In this document: in pieces, positions 38,001-50,215 of the stretch
Layout: every line of letters begins with the position of its first letter
Position numbering within the stretch: position 1 is the stretch's first letter
From: Spirodela intermedia
Taxonomy: Eukaryota; Streptophyta; Magnoliopsida; Alismatales; Araceae
Reading direction: 5' to 3'
Assembly: GCA_902729315.2 (NCBI GenBank)
Contig: LR746266.1
Span: 6,192,259-6,256,258, forward strand
Length of the DNA: 64,000 bases
The notes under the pieces: model-generated
Told to the model about the DNA's origin: nothing
Databases searched by the model: none
Seen by the model: the letters and a program-made list of their open reading frames with translations, nothing else
Program-made: the position numbers and the translations under genes

Positions 38001-41000
38001 CCAGGGTTTTGGTCCCTTCTGTTCATCTTCCATCTCTTCTGGTCACCAGTCTCGCACTCTGTGGCCTTAACTCCGTCTAAATGGTGGTTAACCTTCTGCC
38101 TTGTTGTCAGGTGATAAACTCGATTCTTTGTATAGTTGGTAGCACATGGCTACAGTGTAATAATGTGGGGAGAATGGAAGATTTTCTAAGCTAATGCTAT
38201 TGTATTTCCATTCTATAAATCTCGTACGACTTTTACTCCCTGTAATCACGTGAAATTATGCTGGGAAACCTTCCAGGGTATGCATGAGAATTGATTAATA
38301 CTGTGTTCCAGGGTTTTTTTACTGCTGCTTACATGTGTTCAAAATGATTACCCTTTATTTTTCGTAATATTTCTACTGCATTGGACGTTGTTGGGCGGAC
38401 CTATGCTAAATAGTTTAAACATCTGTCAATATCATCTTTATGACTTTACCAATCATTGAGATGAGAAGGAATTTCTATGAAATTTATCTAGTAGCATGGG
38501 TTATTGACTTCATTAAGACAACAGATACCCATGGTTGATATTGACCAAAGAAAAAAAAGGAAAAAAAAAAGTGTTCCGTGATGATTCTTTTATCTTTTGA
38601 TACTACTTGTTTTCAAGGATAACTAAATCCTTCTGTATCAAATTCGTGGTGGAAAAACTTTGCTCAGATGCATATTTTACTGTAACTATATCTCCTTGAT
38701 TTTGGTAATTAAATTTCCGTAAATGAAAATCTTAAGTTTTTTTTTTCATACAAAAAGCTTTTTTTTCGTCCATTTTCAACCATACCTGCAAATGTGTTCT
38801 CTTTACACCGATTTTCATTTTTTTATCATCCATTGAAGGCTCTAGATTACGTTTGATACATTTCGGCACATATTTGTATGGATAAGTGCCCCAGAACAAA
38901 GAGAATGGATAAGTTTCCTATCTTATCTGGACATTTCATTTCCAGTCATTCACATCACAGTTCCTCCAATTTCAGGATTTCTTTGAGGATGTAGGACCAC
39001 TTCTGAGTATGCAGTTAGGGGGCTCCACGTTGGATGGTGTTTTACGAGTATTTAACTCCTATGTCAATTTGTTGATAAAAGCCTTACCTGGTTCAATGGA
39101 AGAGGAGGCTAATTTGGAAGGTGCAGCGAATAAAATTGTGAAGACTGCAGACACTGAAGCACAACAGGTAGCACTATTGGCGAATGCATCTTTCTTGGCG
39201 GATGAACTTCTGCCACGTGCAGCCATGAAGCTTGCTCCGCTATACCAGGGTGGTCAAGATGACCCTCATAGAAGAGCTTCAGATCGACAAAACAGGTTTC
39301 CAGAACAAAGAGAATGGAAAAAGAAGCTTCAGCGTGCAGTTGAGCGGCTTCGTACTATTTTTTGTAGACAGCATGCCCTTGATCTGATTTTTACTGAAGA
39401 TGGACATTCCCAACTAAGTGCAGATATGTATCTTAATATTGATGGAACTGTTGACGAGTCGAACCTGACTCCATCTCCCATATTCCAGGTATGTTGTCAC
39501 TTCTGTGGTCGGCATATACCCGTTTTATTACGATCCCTTCTTTGTTTTTGTTTTGATTCTGAGATATTTCTTTTGAAGTTTGCCAACTGGACTGCCTAAC
39601 AGTAATATTTTTTACAATTTATGTCCTTTTCTCCTCCAGATTTCAGTTCTTGTGTCTAACGCTGATAGATAAGATAATTATATTTTTCATTATTTTTTTT
39701 GGTAAATCCACTACTTCTAGTTTCTGTTTGTCAAATTTTGTTTTAGTTTCCTTCAAATCTGTTTTGTCCAATTTTGCCAATTATATTGTTTTGGGAAATC
39801 CACTACCGTCTCAAATTTAGTTCGAAAGCCATGTTGGTCTTTGAAGTTTCCCAAAGAGAATTATGAGACGATTTTCAGGGCAGAAAGTTTATTTTTGCAC
39901 AATTATATATTGTAAGTTATGGAAATGGGCATGAATCAATTGATCCATGAGATAACACCAAGAGCGAGGTTTGACTTTTCATGGTTATAATATATTTTTC
40001 GTTTTTTCTGTTGCCTATGAATGCATGGGCATACATCTTCGTTTTACTTGTACTCTTGAGATTCTTGTGAGATTCACAACCAAGGATTCTGAACATTCCA
40101 TCTTTGTTTTACTTGTACTCTGGTCATCCAATTGAAGGATTGCTCCCATCTGTCGCACTCTTTGAGCCAACTCACCCTTTGAACGCTTTCCCCTGTCGTC
40201 TTGTGAAAAAAAAATATCTGGGCTTGATTTTTTTTATGTTGGGCTCGTGAATTTCTTAAGCCTTGATTTGGCAATGGTTATTATAATGTCTGTCATAAAA
40301 CCCAGGATTCTGAACATGGTTTTTTGGCGTGTTGTCTATGTCAAATCTTCATGGTATGGAAAAATCATAGGAAAGAGAGGACAGTTAATTTTAGAAATTC
40401 CATTTTCTTCTTCTTCTGGGGAGGGAGGGGACAGCGGGTCAGTTAGGAATGCTTCTTAAAACCCAGAGATGCTTCTATTCATATTATTTTCATTGTCGAA
40501 TGCATCGTTTTTAAACCTTAACCGATCTACGGCATGCCATCATTGACCCCAGATTTACTGGGAAAGATGGATATTGCTCATTCAAGGTCTTGAAACATAT
40601 ATATTTTTTATGTAATAATGGTCCGTGGATTACTTCAAAAAGAAATTCTTGGCGATACTCTTGGTGTCTCATATTCTCTTATTATTTCCTCAAACTTAAT
40701 TTTGCTTATTCCCTTCTGGGTTGGTTCCCTTTTACTTAATTTTTTCATCCGCATGTTTTCAAACTTCAAATCCCTCTTTTTCTTTGAACTGTTGATACAA
40801 TTTAAATCTATCAGATGTCAATTTTCGCATCGAATTTGTGGTGGGTACAACTTTTTCCTAGTATGCATCAGAGAATGTCGATATGGTTCACCTGATTGCT
40901 TCCAGTTGCCATTATAGTCCTTTATGGGAAAATCATGGCATCTGAACGGGAAGACATAATCAGAAGAGCGCCATATCTTTTCAGCAATCTCTCCATTTTT

Positions 41001-42074
41001 TGTTCTAAAAAAAAAACCGTTGATTTTTCTCCGAGCTCGATTTGAGTGGCCTGATCTGATATCCCTTTTTTTTTCTTTTTTTTTTTGGAACTATTTTCTC
41101 GATTTATTAATCTTGTTCCTAAGCCTTTTTCGTGAACGTGGAATAAATAGTAACAGTTGGTCTATTTTACATGAGCATGGTCTGTAAAATAGTCTGCTCT
41201 GATGAGACCCGCCCATTTCCTTCCGCTGTTCTTCCTTACCCCAGGAACTCTTTGAGAAGCTGCACAAAATGGCGATCATTGCTTCAGATATGTTCATTGG
41301 TCGGGAGAGATTTGCTACATTGCTGTGGACGAAACTCACCGAAACGGTCATCTTGTGGCTTTCGAATGATCAGAGCTTCTGGGATGATATCGAAGAGGGT
41401 CACAAGCCTCTGGGTCCTCTTGGTCTTCTACAGGTAAATCCAGATCAACAATAATATCTATCCATCCATCTATCTATATCTACGTTATATGTTATTTATT
41501 TTCCGCTCGAAAGCATTATTAATTGATATGTTGATTTCCTCCATGTTCTTGGTGCAGTTTTACCTGGACATGAAATTTGTGGCTCAGTTCGCGACTCAAA
41601 ATCGTTTCTTATCCCGGCTCCTGAATCAAGTAATCAGAGAGGTCATTGAGAGGGCCCTCGCCGCTTTTTCTGCAACTGGCATCGATCCAAACAGGTGAGG
41701 CGGCCTTTTCTTTCCTCTTCCTTTCTTTCCCCAATGATTGGAAGGCAAGATATATATATATATATATAATTTTATGTTATATAAAAAAGAGAGTAAACTT
41801 GGGTTGGAGCTTGCTGATGCGGACTGTTATCGAGATGTGATGTGATGTGATGTGATGATTTATTTACCAAGATCAGGACATTTTTAGGCTGATTTTTTCG
41901 AGAAATCAATCGGGAAAATCTCTTCTCCAGTTGCTTGTTGGGGTTTATGAAAGGCATCATCCTCTGTTCTATCTCGTTTTGGACCCCGGATCATGTGGGC
42001 ATGCGGCATTTTATCTCTTTCTTGTATGTTTTATGAGTCGGAACTGAGTGATTTACACAAGGAAAGATTATCAT

Positions 42075-42120
<46 letters not shown>

Positions 42121-42318
42121 ATGGGCTGCTCTGATGCTCTCTCCTCTGCGGTGTGTTGCAGCGTTCTTTATGAGGACAGATGGTTCGAGGGCATCGCCAA
42201 CGAAACCATCCAGTCAATAAAGGGCAACCCGAGCAACGGCGACAGAGAGGTCAACAGCCCGACTGCTTCTGTGTCGGCGCAGTCCATATCCTCGGTCAGA
42301 TCCCATGGGAGCTCCTAG
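32001..42318 (+). CDS. EXO84B: Exocyst complex component EXO84B
   Basis: Seven exons (32001-32195, 33639-33736, 35037-36093, 38976-39488, 41245-41433, 41558-41694, 42162-42318) close to 781 aa. ATG 32001 is the first ATG in its frame. Landmarks: SDNFDPDGYVQSKCQTMSEK, HLCSHLQDLKRASAEEMRRS, YANYAAFIRTSKEISDLEGE (Vps51/Exo84 N-terminal coiled coil), SAAAGGLRAAAECVQIA, REWKKKLQRAVERLR, DMFIGRERFATLL, and WFEGIANETIQSIKG near the C-terminus. The protein is one of the eight exocyst subunits that tether secretory vesicles to the plasma membrane. The motif order and length match Arabidopsis EXO84B closely, without a PH-domain-sized insertion. Intron 2 (1.3 kb) and intron 3 (2.9 kb) are the longest. 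A (CT)n run precedes exon 7. Confidence 0.95.
42075..42117. repeat. (CT)n microsatellite in EXO84B intron 6
   Basis: About 21 CT units lie 45 bp before the exon 7 acceptor, where they may add to the polypyrimidine tract. Confidence 0.92.
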
Positions 42319-43040
42319 TGGCGCCGCCACCCTCTTCTTCTTCTTCTTCCTCTTCTTTTTCTGGCCTTCTCTGTAAATGGGTGAGTGCTTCCATGGGCGG
42401 TTCCGAGCTGGCCCTCCGGGCTTCCATTCTCTCTCTTCCAGTCTCCCGGCGGCTCTGCTTTAAATGTTGTATCATAGGCGTCCCTGTTCTATTTCTCTCT
42501 CTCTCTCTCTCTCTCGGTTTCTGGTGTGCTGGCCTGTACATGCTGACAATTCCTAGTCTCTCCCCTGTCCGAGAGCCAAGTTACTTTCTCATTCTTTCTT
42601 CCTCGAGAACAAGCTGAGAGTGCACTTCAGAACTGTAATCTCTCTCTTCCTCTCTCATGTATTTTTCCCCGATTGCACTCTACTTTGATGAACTGTGGAA
42701 ATCACCGAGCTTGCTTGTTGATCAGTTTGCTGATAATTAGTAAGCTTGGGATCCAAATCTTCTCTTTCTCTCTCTCGCTCTAGAGAGTATCTAAGATAGT
42801 GAAATATCGCTATGAAACTCTGATGCTGCTGAAACCTGTCTCGACCGAATCACCTTTGAAAGCCGATAGGATGGCCTTCTGAAGGCCATGATCTCGATGG
42901 GGTTTGAACCCAGCTCTCTCTCTCTCTCTCTCACGACCCTCTTGAGTTGGGGCAACCCTCCCGTCGTGCTGGCCCTACCTGAACGCCACACCGAGATTTC
43001 ATTCCGCGCACACAGTTAATGCACCCAAATCCTCGTGGTC

Positions 43041-43078
<38 letters not shown>

Positions 43079-43197
43079 AGGAGGCCACACGTTCTTATAC
43101 AGCATCCGGAAATTGTGCAGGTCATCCTCTACCTCTGTGTTTCTAGTGTGCACCGGGGGGGAAGGGGTTTCCTTTCCTCTGCAATCTCCGCTCCTTG
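42319..43197. other. Intergenic region between EXO84B and EXECUTER1-like gene
   Basis: It contains the EXO84B 3' UTR and the EXECUTER promoter/leader. (CT)n runs occur at about 42497-42516, 42914-42933 and 43043-43076; the last precedes a CTACAG acceptor-like site in the leader. No gene is supported. Confidence 0.45.
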
Positions 43198-44231
43198 ATG
43201 GGTTCCATCGGAGCTCCCGGATTGTCGCCTCCGTCCACCCATCACTCGGACCACAGCACGAACGTGTTGCGCTCAAAGAGCCCTAGATTCCTGGCCGCCC
43301 CTCCTCGCCGATCGTTCCGCCCGTCGAAGAGGGCGGCTGCCCTAGACCGCAGGTCGAACAACTCCCCACTCTGTCGATGCCGCCTCGGCGGCGGCGCTGG
43401 TTCGGACGAGACGCCCCCGAGCGACGGCCGCAAGTGGGACTCCATGCTCAAGGACGTCGTCAGGACAGCGGTGAGGCGGTGGGACGAGGTCGTGAAATCT
43501 GTGGTGAATCCTCTGGTGAAGGGTTCGAGCGGCGGAGCTGTGGAGGCTGCGGCGCGGGAGGGGTTGTTGCAGAAGGGGGAGGTGGAAGAGGCGGCGTCAG
43601 GAGCAGAGTGGGACTGGGAGCGGTGGAAGCGGCACTTCCAGGAGATGGAGGAGCAGGCCAACGTCGTCTCAATTCTCAAGGTCAGCTTCCAACTTCTGAA
43701 TCAGTCCACCTCTGAGAAAAAAAACCGCATTTCTCCAGAAACATTGCCTCGTTCTTCGTCTGTGGGGACACCTCCCATGTATATATTCTCTCATAATGAA
43801 GAAAGAAGATGGGGAGTAATGGCGATGACCCGTAGATAAGGTTTTCTGAGGAGAAAGGTGAATCATATCGAACTAATATAGATTGAGCTGAGCTGATACT
43901 CTCAGGAGAATGTTCTCCTCGATTTTTTAAAAACAATGTGCCCCTTACGAAAGGTTTTGGGAGAAAGAAGCAGCTGGCGTGCTGCTCCCTCGTTCAATCA
44001 TGACCATAATCTTTAGTTATCAATGCTGAGAACCATAGCGGAAGGGATGCAGGGGAGTTAGCCCGTCCGTAATGGGTGGGCAGACTATATAATGTCCATG
44101 TCATGCCGGTAACAGGGCTGTGGGTTCTGTGTGTTAACCCGTCCAATTTTTTCCCAACCTCAGGAATGTGAGACTGCGATCATCTGAAAACCCACTTCTC
44201 CTATGATTTGCAGACCTTTTGGAGACTTGAT

Positions 44232-44290
<59 letters not shown>

Positions 44291-47200
44291 GGCAGGGAGA
44301 CCTGATTTCACTTTCCCTGCTGCACCTTTCTTAAAGGAAAATCCTGTGAAGCATATATTATTGCAGGAGACCTATCTGATGAAGTCAACTTGGTTTGGAA
44401 TCATCCAATTCTGCAAATTATGGTTTGATCTGAGTAAATTCTGGATCATAATCCGGTCTGTAGTGTTATGAACGTATGTGTGTTCTGAATTAGGAAATCA
44501 TTATGTTTCATTTGTCAAATGTGCCTTCAGGTTTGGGGACGGATTGATATGTTCTAGGATTGAAAATATTCCTATAAAGATGAGAACTTGCGTATATTAA
44601 TAAAAAGGAAAACTTGGGTGGTTTTGTACCTACAGAAAACGGACATGGATAAAACTATTACCTTCTTTTTCAATGATCTTTTTGAGAACATACTATAATT
44701 AAAAAAATTATAAAGATCGTTTCAGAACCCTCTAGTTTCCTCTTCCCATTGTTGGTTAGCTTTAGAAGCTGCCGCAAGGAACCACCTTCGGTACTGCGGC
44801 AGGAAAAGGTAAGAATTTTCTGTAGATGAATACAAAGTCCCACATGTGATTAATATTTTGTATTTTTTAGTTTCCTTGCTTTTCCATGATTACTCATTTG
44901 CCATAAGATCGTTCCTTCTATGGGAGAAATTTAAAGCATTCATGACGTCCATGCCCTTACATATCAACTCGAGATGTATGCTTTACATTGATAGACAATT
45001 GAGACGTTTGCTCCTCTTTTATTTTTTTCTCACAGTCAAATTTATCAGAAGCTGTTGGCAAAGAGGACTATGAAGACGCTGCCAAGCTCAAGATAGCAAT
45101 TGCAGCAGCAACAGCAAATGATACTGTGGGGAGAGCAATTTCTCTTCTTGAGGTGCCTTTTCTGCCAGTGCACTTTATTTTCCTTTTTGGTTTTCTCTGT
45201 GAACCCTATGTCAGTCTGTTTCCATCTCTTCTTTCAGAAAGCTTTGGAGGAAGAAAGATACCAGGATGCGACATTCATTCGTGATCATGCTGGTACAGGA
45301 TTGGTTAGTATCTCTTAGAGTTTTTGCCTTTTTATTTTTAAAGTCTTCCTTTTGGACGTTTAGTTATCCTGCTATTAGATTACTGGGCCGGTTGCAGTTA
45401 AAGATAACCAGTGGTTTTAAGCATGAACTAGTAATGATCATGCAGACACTTCTTTTTTTAATCTGGCTTTTTTTTTTTAGAAAACCACACATTGTTAAGG
45501 CTTTTTGATGCCTGCACGAATTATTGTTGACAGAGATATTACAGCCTTTCTGTTAGTAAGGAAAGTACATACTCCACTGTTTATGTTCTGAAAGATTTAA
45601 GGCGTGTGATTTTTTAATGTTTGGACATCCTACAGGTTGGATGGTGGACTGGAACGTCAGATGATTCGGCGGATCCATTTGGACGAATTATACGTATAAC
45701 TGCAGAGCATGGGAAATATGTTGCTAGAAGTTTTAGTTCCAGGTCTCATTCTGGCCTCTTGTTTGCGCAGATTCTTAGTATTTGAAACATAATTGGTGGT
45801 TCATAAAAAAGCTGTTGATTTTTTTGTATTCTTAGACTAGGCAGCTATGCATGTGTATTTTTAGGTGTTCATAAACAGTATTGAGAACATAATATTCCAA
45901 GAGAGTTCTTGGGATCAAACCAGAAATGGCAAAATCAATCTTGAATGATGATATATGTTAATAGGTCAGTCCTGAATGGTTCAGCTTGAACAAGAACTTT
46001 TCAAAATAGCGTTTTCTTTCACTAAGCCACCAGGCATCTGTGTCTGAGATCACTTTGCGGAGCAATAACATGCAGTCTAAGCTACTGCTTTGGCAAGTGC
46101 ATCTCTTCCTCTATGTTTCAAGACTTGGAACACTATAACATCTGCTTGCACTAAGAGTGAGAGGGAGGTAAAGGGTCTCAAATCATTGACCAAGGTTGAG
46201 ATGACCATAATGGAATTTATTAAAATAAGCTTTAGAGAATTTTTTTGATGCTGACCTATGTTAAGATATGAGCACTATATGCTCTTAAAATGGGGAACAC
46301 TATCGAAATATCCATGTGAGCAGCTATTGCACCATTTGTTTTTGTCATATACCTTCGTTACTAAAGTTTCCACATTTGGATTTAAAATGTCACATATTTG
46401 TTTACATTGCACAGCTAAGGTAGCCTTGCACCCCTAATTATAATCATTAAGCTGTTGACAGGCATCTCCTGTCTAAGTTTCTTTATGTGAGTTTTTTTTT
46501 TATTATTTACTCATATTTTGCTTATGGAAGAAAAGTGTTCATTCGGCTCACGAGTCTATTTCTTTACATCTGCAGGCAGCTGGCCAATGCTAGGTCAGGT
46601 TTTCCACTTTTTGAGATATATATTACAATGGGCGATGATGGGGAATACAAGCAGCAGGTATGTCCTATTAAAGAGCGCCACATATTTCTGTTCATAATAG
46701 GCTATGTCAGTATGCATCGCTATGCTTGGATCATGAGAAACTTAAGAAAAGTTGAGAAATTGATTCACGAATTTAAATGCGTAAAAGTTGGAGAAAAATC
46801 TTCCGTCATTTTGACTCTTGCATGCGAATTCGACTATGCTCGACTGATCAATACTAGAAATACTGTGTACTTCGCCGCAGCCAATCATTTGGACTTCTGC
46901 TTTCTAGAAACCGCACCGAAATAAGTTCATCCGCTTGGTTGAGGTTCTCATTTTTTCGGGCCTTTATTTATTTATTTTTTATTATTCAACTATCCAGCGA
47001 GATTCAATAACTGGTGCATTTTTTTCCATCGTCTTACTTCATTTGGGTAGAATATCCGATATAATATTTGATGTTTGCAGTCTTCGTATTGTCTAAACTT
47101 TGGAGTATTAATTGCATTGCAGGCCGTCTACTTGAAGAGGAAAGGTGCTCTTCCGAACGAGTTTCCCAGAATGATCACCAGGCCTCCAGGCATCGGCTTG

Positions 47201-47884
47201 AACACTCCAGACGGCCCTACTGAAGAACAAAGCGATTTTTCTGTGGAGAGTGCTGAGATCATAGAAGAAAATGAAGATAGAGATGATGACTCTGATATGG
47301 CTGAGGGGCTCCCAGGTATTCAGAATATTCTGGACGATATGATTCCCAGTGTCAAGGTCAAGGTCCTGAAGGTAGTCTCACCGAGCAAAGTTGACCGAGA
47401 TCTGATCTCCAAAGTTATTGAACAGATCATTGAGGACGAAGATGATGAAGCGGATTCTGAGCTAGAAGATGTGGAATCGGACGATGAACTGAAGACTGAG
47501 AGCGACATTGAGGAGATTGACATAGATGATGGGGATATAACCAACGACGATACTCCAGAAGACGGCGAGATGTCCCTGAAATTCGTGATTGGAGGAACAA
47601 TGCAGAGGATGCCTGGTTCGATGCCTCCTAATGAGCTGATTCGTGTGCCTGCCCAGCTAGAAAAAAAAGGGCGTTTATCCTTTCTATTCTCGGTAAAGTC
47701 AGATGATGGGCAGCGGGAACCACCCTCTAGGAAGGGCCATCCTTTGCCGGAGAAGTCCTCATCTCATGCTTCTAGGCGTAGCCCCGATCTCATCATAGCT
47801 GATCTGGCTAAGGCCTTGGTCAACCGGGAGAAGATTTCCTTGAAGGTTCGTTTCCTCATTTCATCTCCTCCCTTCTCCCCTCTG

Positions 47885-47928
<44 letters not shown>

Positions 47929-49304
47929 GACAGTTCTTCTATGTTTCTTGATGCAATCAGGGGGCAAAGGCCATAAATAAATACCTGTTTTTTTATTTTT
48001 TATTTTGTTCTTCGCAGATGCTTAAAGATGTCGGGGAATTAATCAGCCTCACGGTTAACCAGGACCGTAACCACCACATGGTCAACGGAAGGATACTTTT
48101 CCATCGTATAGAGATACCTTCGACATCAGATCCTCTCAGTGGTGGGTTGACCTCCTATGCACCCTTCATCTGGTTTAATGTTTTTCTTGTACCATGATAA
48201 TGCTTTTAAATGCCTCCCAAGGTCAACTGTCAATCTAAGCGAAGTGGCTCTGGATGGCAGGTCTATACGTCAGTGCACAGGGGATGCTCCACACGGAAGT
48301 CCTGCAATTGAGACGCAAATTCGGTCAATGGGAAGATGATGGCGTCGTCACCACAAAGTCAGCGGGTTTACGATTTTATGAGTACGTTGAAGCCTTAAAG
48401 CTGACAGGGGATCCTTCCGTTCCTGCTGGTCAGGTATACCTTCCGTTTATATTCGTCACGTTCTTCCCCATTTCCTCATTCTGCACTCTGCCCAGCTGCA
48501 TTCATGCTGCTTGCTCTCCATATCTTTCCCCTTTTTCCACTTGGGTTTTTGCTCCGATCTCATGTTCGGGGAAACTGGTGAAAAAAAAATCAGGTTTTTG
48601 GAGTTGACTGTAGCTCCCCTTGGTTGGCTTTCTTTTCATGTCAGTGGGCAAAAACCTCCGCGTCGTTGACTCCATGAACAGAATTGGGTCAAGAACAGTC
48701 CATGATCCTCCTACCCAGCCTGTTCCGAAAACCCCATCCGATCGAGAAGAGTCTGTCAGATTCACGCTTGTCGTGTTTTTCTAAGAACCCGCTCTCGATT
48801 TTTCAAAGTAAATAAAGAAAGAAATAAATTTCAGGTGGCATTCCGGGCAAAGATCGGCAAGCAGTACCAGCTGCCTCACAAGGGGATCATACCCGAAGAA
48901 TTCGGAATGGTAACTTCCTCTGGAGTGATAACCTGCTCTTGCCCGTAGCCCTGTTTTGTGTTCCCTGAGCCATTCACAGAGCTCTTCGTGATCCTTCAGA
49001 TCGCTCGGTACAAGGGGCAGGGAAGGCTCGCCGACCCAGGCTTCAAGAACCCTCGGTGGGTAGATGGGGAGCTCGTCATCCTCGATGGAAAGGTTTCTGC
49101 CCTCTTCTCTTGCAGAAACCTTTTTGATGTGTACTAAAACTGGGTTAGATTCTTTCCTTTGACTGCAATGTTTCCTCATCTGACTATGGATCGCGCGTTG
49201 ACTACATGCAGTACATCAGGGGAGGTCCAGTGATCGGCTTCGTCTACTGGGCGCCTGAATACCATTACCTGGTGTTCTTCAACCGTCTGAGGCTCCAGAG
49301 TTAG
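43198..49304 (+). CDS. EX1: EXECUTER1-like singlet-oxygen signalling protein, chloroplast
   Basis: Eleven exons (43198-43680, 45036-45152, 45238-45303, 45636-45742, 46576-46657, 47123-47845, 48018-48141, 48261-48433, 48835-48909, 49000-49092, 49212-49304) close to 711 aa; Arabidopsis EX1 is 684. The first 70 or so residues are Ser/Pro/Arg-rich, as in a transit peptide. A UVR-like segment follows ([16 protein letters not shown] ... [16 protein letters not shown]), then GLVGWWTG. A long acidic middle (about residues 320-440) precedes the C-terminal domain ([60 protein letters not shown]). The tail has [20 protein letters not shown] and ends FFNRLRLQS. Trp670 (NPRW) lies 41 residues from the end, as Trp643 does in Arabidopsis EX1, the residue reported as the oxidation sensor. 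The role inferred is plastid-to-nucleus signalling in grana margins. Confidence 0.94.
44234..44291. repeat. Compound (GT)n(GA)n microsatellite in EXECUTER intron 1
   Basis: About 18 GT units pass directly into about 11 GA units, inside the 1.35-kb first intron. Confidence 0.95.
47886..47926. repeat. (CT)n microsatellite in EXECUTER intron 6
   Basis: About 20 CT units lie shortly after the exon 6 donor at 47846, in a 172-bp intron. Confidence 0.92.
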
Positions 49305-50031
49305 GGTTCCTCAGTCGGCGAGCCGTCAACGGCTCCATGCCCTGGTCTTATCGAGGTAACGGTGGCTCCTTTGGTCGCAGATCCATCTGTTGACCCTTTT
49401 TCTCTTCTTTTTTCTTTTCTTTATCTGGACGCTGTTAATGCCGGCTGTCATTCGTGGGGAATAATGGGTATAATTTTTATCGCGAAAAGTGCAGATTTTT
49501 CTCTCTTTGAGCGAGTAAAGCTGTTGACTTGGGGTAGGTGAGCACATAAACGGACGAAGGTGTTGACTCGGACCCGAGGAAGGCGTCGCCGAGGCTTTTA
49601 GGTGAGACCGAGATTGTGGATAAAGATGGGCAGGCCGCGATTCCTTCCCCCCAGAAGCTCCGAGCCGGAGTCAACGCGCCGGGCCGGCGGACCCTTCGGT
49701 GTACATGTGACCTCTTCTATTTTCATGTAAAGTTTAGACCAACGACGACGGGGAGGAAGAAGAAGGATAAGGGACGCCCTAATTGACCTGCGCCTCCTCC
49801 CCCTCCCCCTCCCATAGAACAGAATGATTCCATGGCTTCTTGTGGATGGGCTCTGATCTCTACAGAAGGCCAGGTTTTGACAGGTGGGTCGTCGTGGGTA
49901 GATGACCGACAGCGATCTGGTTGACCCCCAGCCTTTGACCTTGACCTCGCCGGGTCTGATTTGCTTTGTAATAGGATAGGGTTAGGCTCCATCGCTGCCG
50001 TTTCCAACTTGAGTTCGACCCGGAAGAGAGA
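49305..50031. other. 3' flank of EXECUTER1-like gene
   Basis: It contains the 3' UTR and intergenic DNA. TTGAC cores (W-box-like) occur around 49520-49560 and 49915-49940. No coding region is supported. Confidence 0.4.
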
Positions 50032-50215
50032 ATGGATACGGAGGAGACGACTCCTTCCTCCTCGTACCTGTACGGCAGCGATGGAGCCGGTGCCGCCGCG
50101 TTCTCCTGGCGGCGCCGGACGGCGGCCGCTTCCGCCGTTACTCCATCTAACGGCGTCAGTTGCGGCGGAGGAGCTACTGCTCCATCCAAAGATCTAGTAA
50201 TGGCGATGTGGACAG
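50032..50215 (+). CDS. Possible first exon of an unrecognised protein (tentative)
   Basis: An ATG in a good context (AGAGAATGGATACG) opens a Ser/Ala/Gly-rich frame of about 61 residues (MDTEETTPSSSYLYGSDGAG...). It reaches a fair donor (ACAG|GTATTG) at 50216. A possible acceptor lies at about 50419 (CCCCCAG), leading to a frame with SGCLMCARK. I do not recognise either part and cannot complete the gene. It could equally be a chance frame in GC-rich DNA. Confidence 0.2.

Noticed and set aside
42860-42925. A tRNA T-arm-like string (GGGTTTGAACCC)
   Set aside because: No cloverleaf can be built on either strand: the T stem does not pair fully, and the expected acceptor arm falls in a CT repeat.
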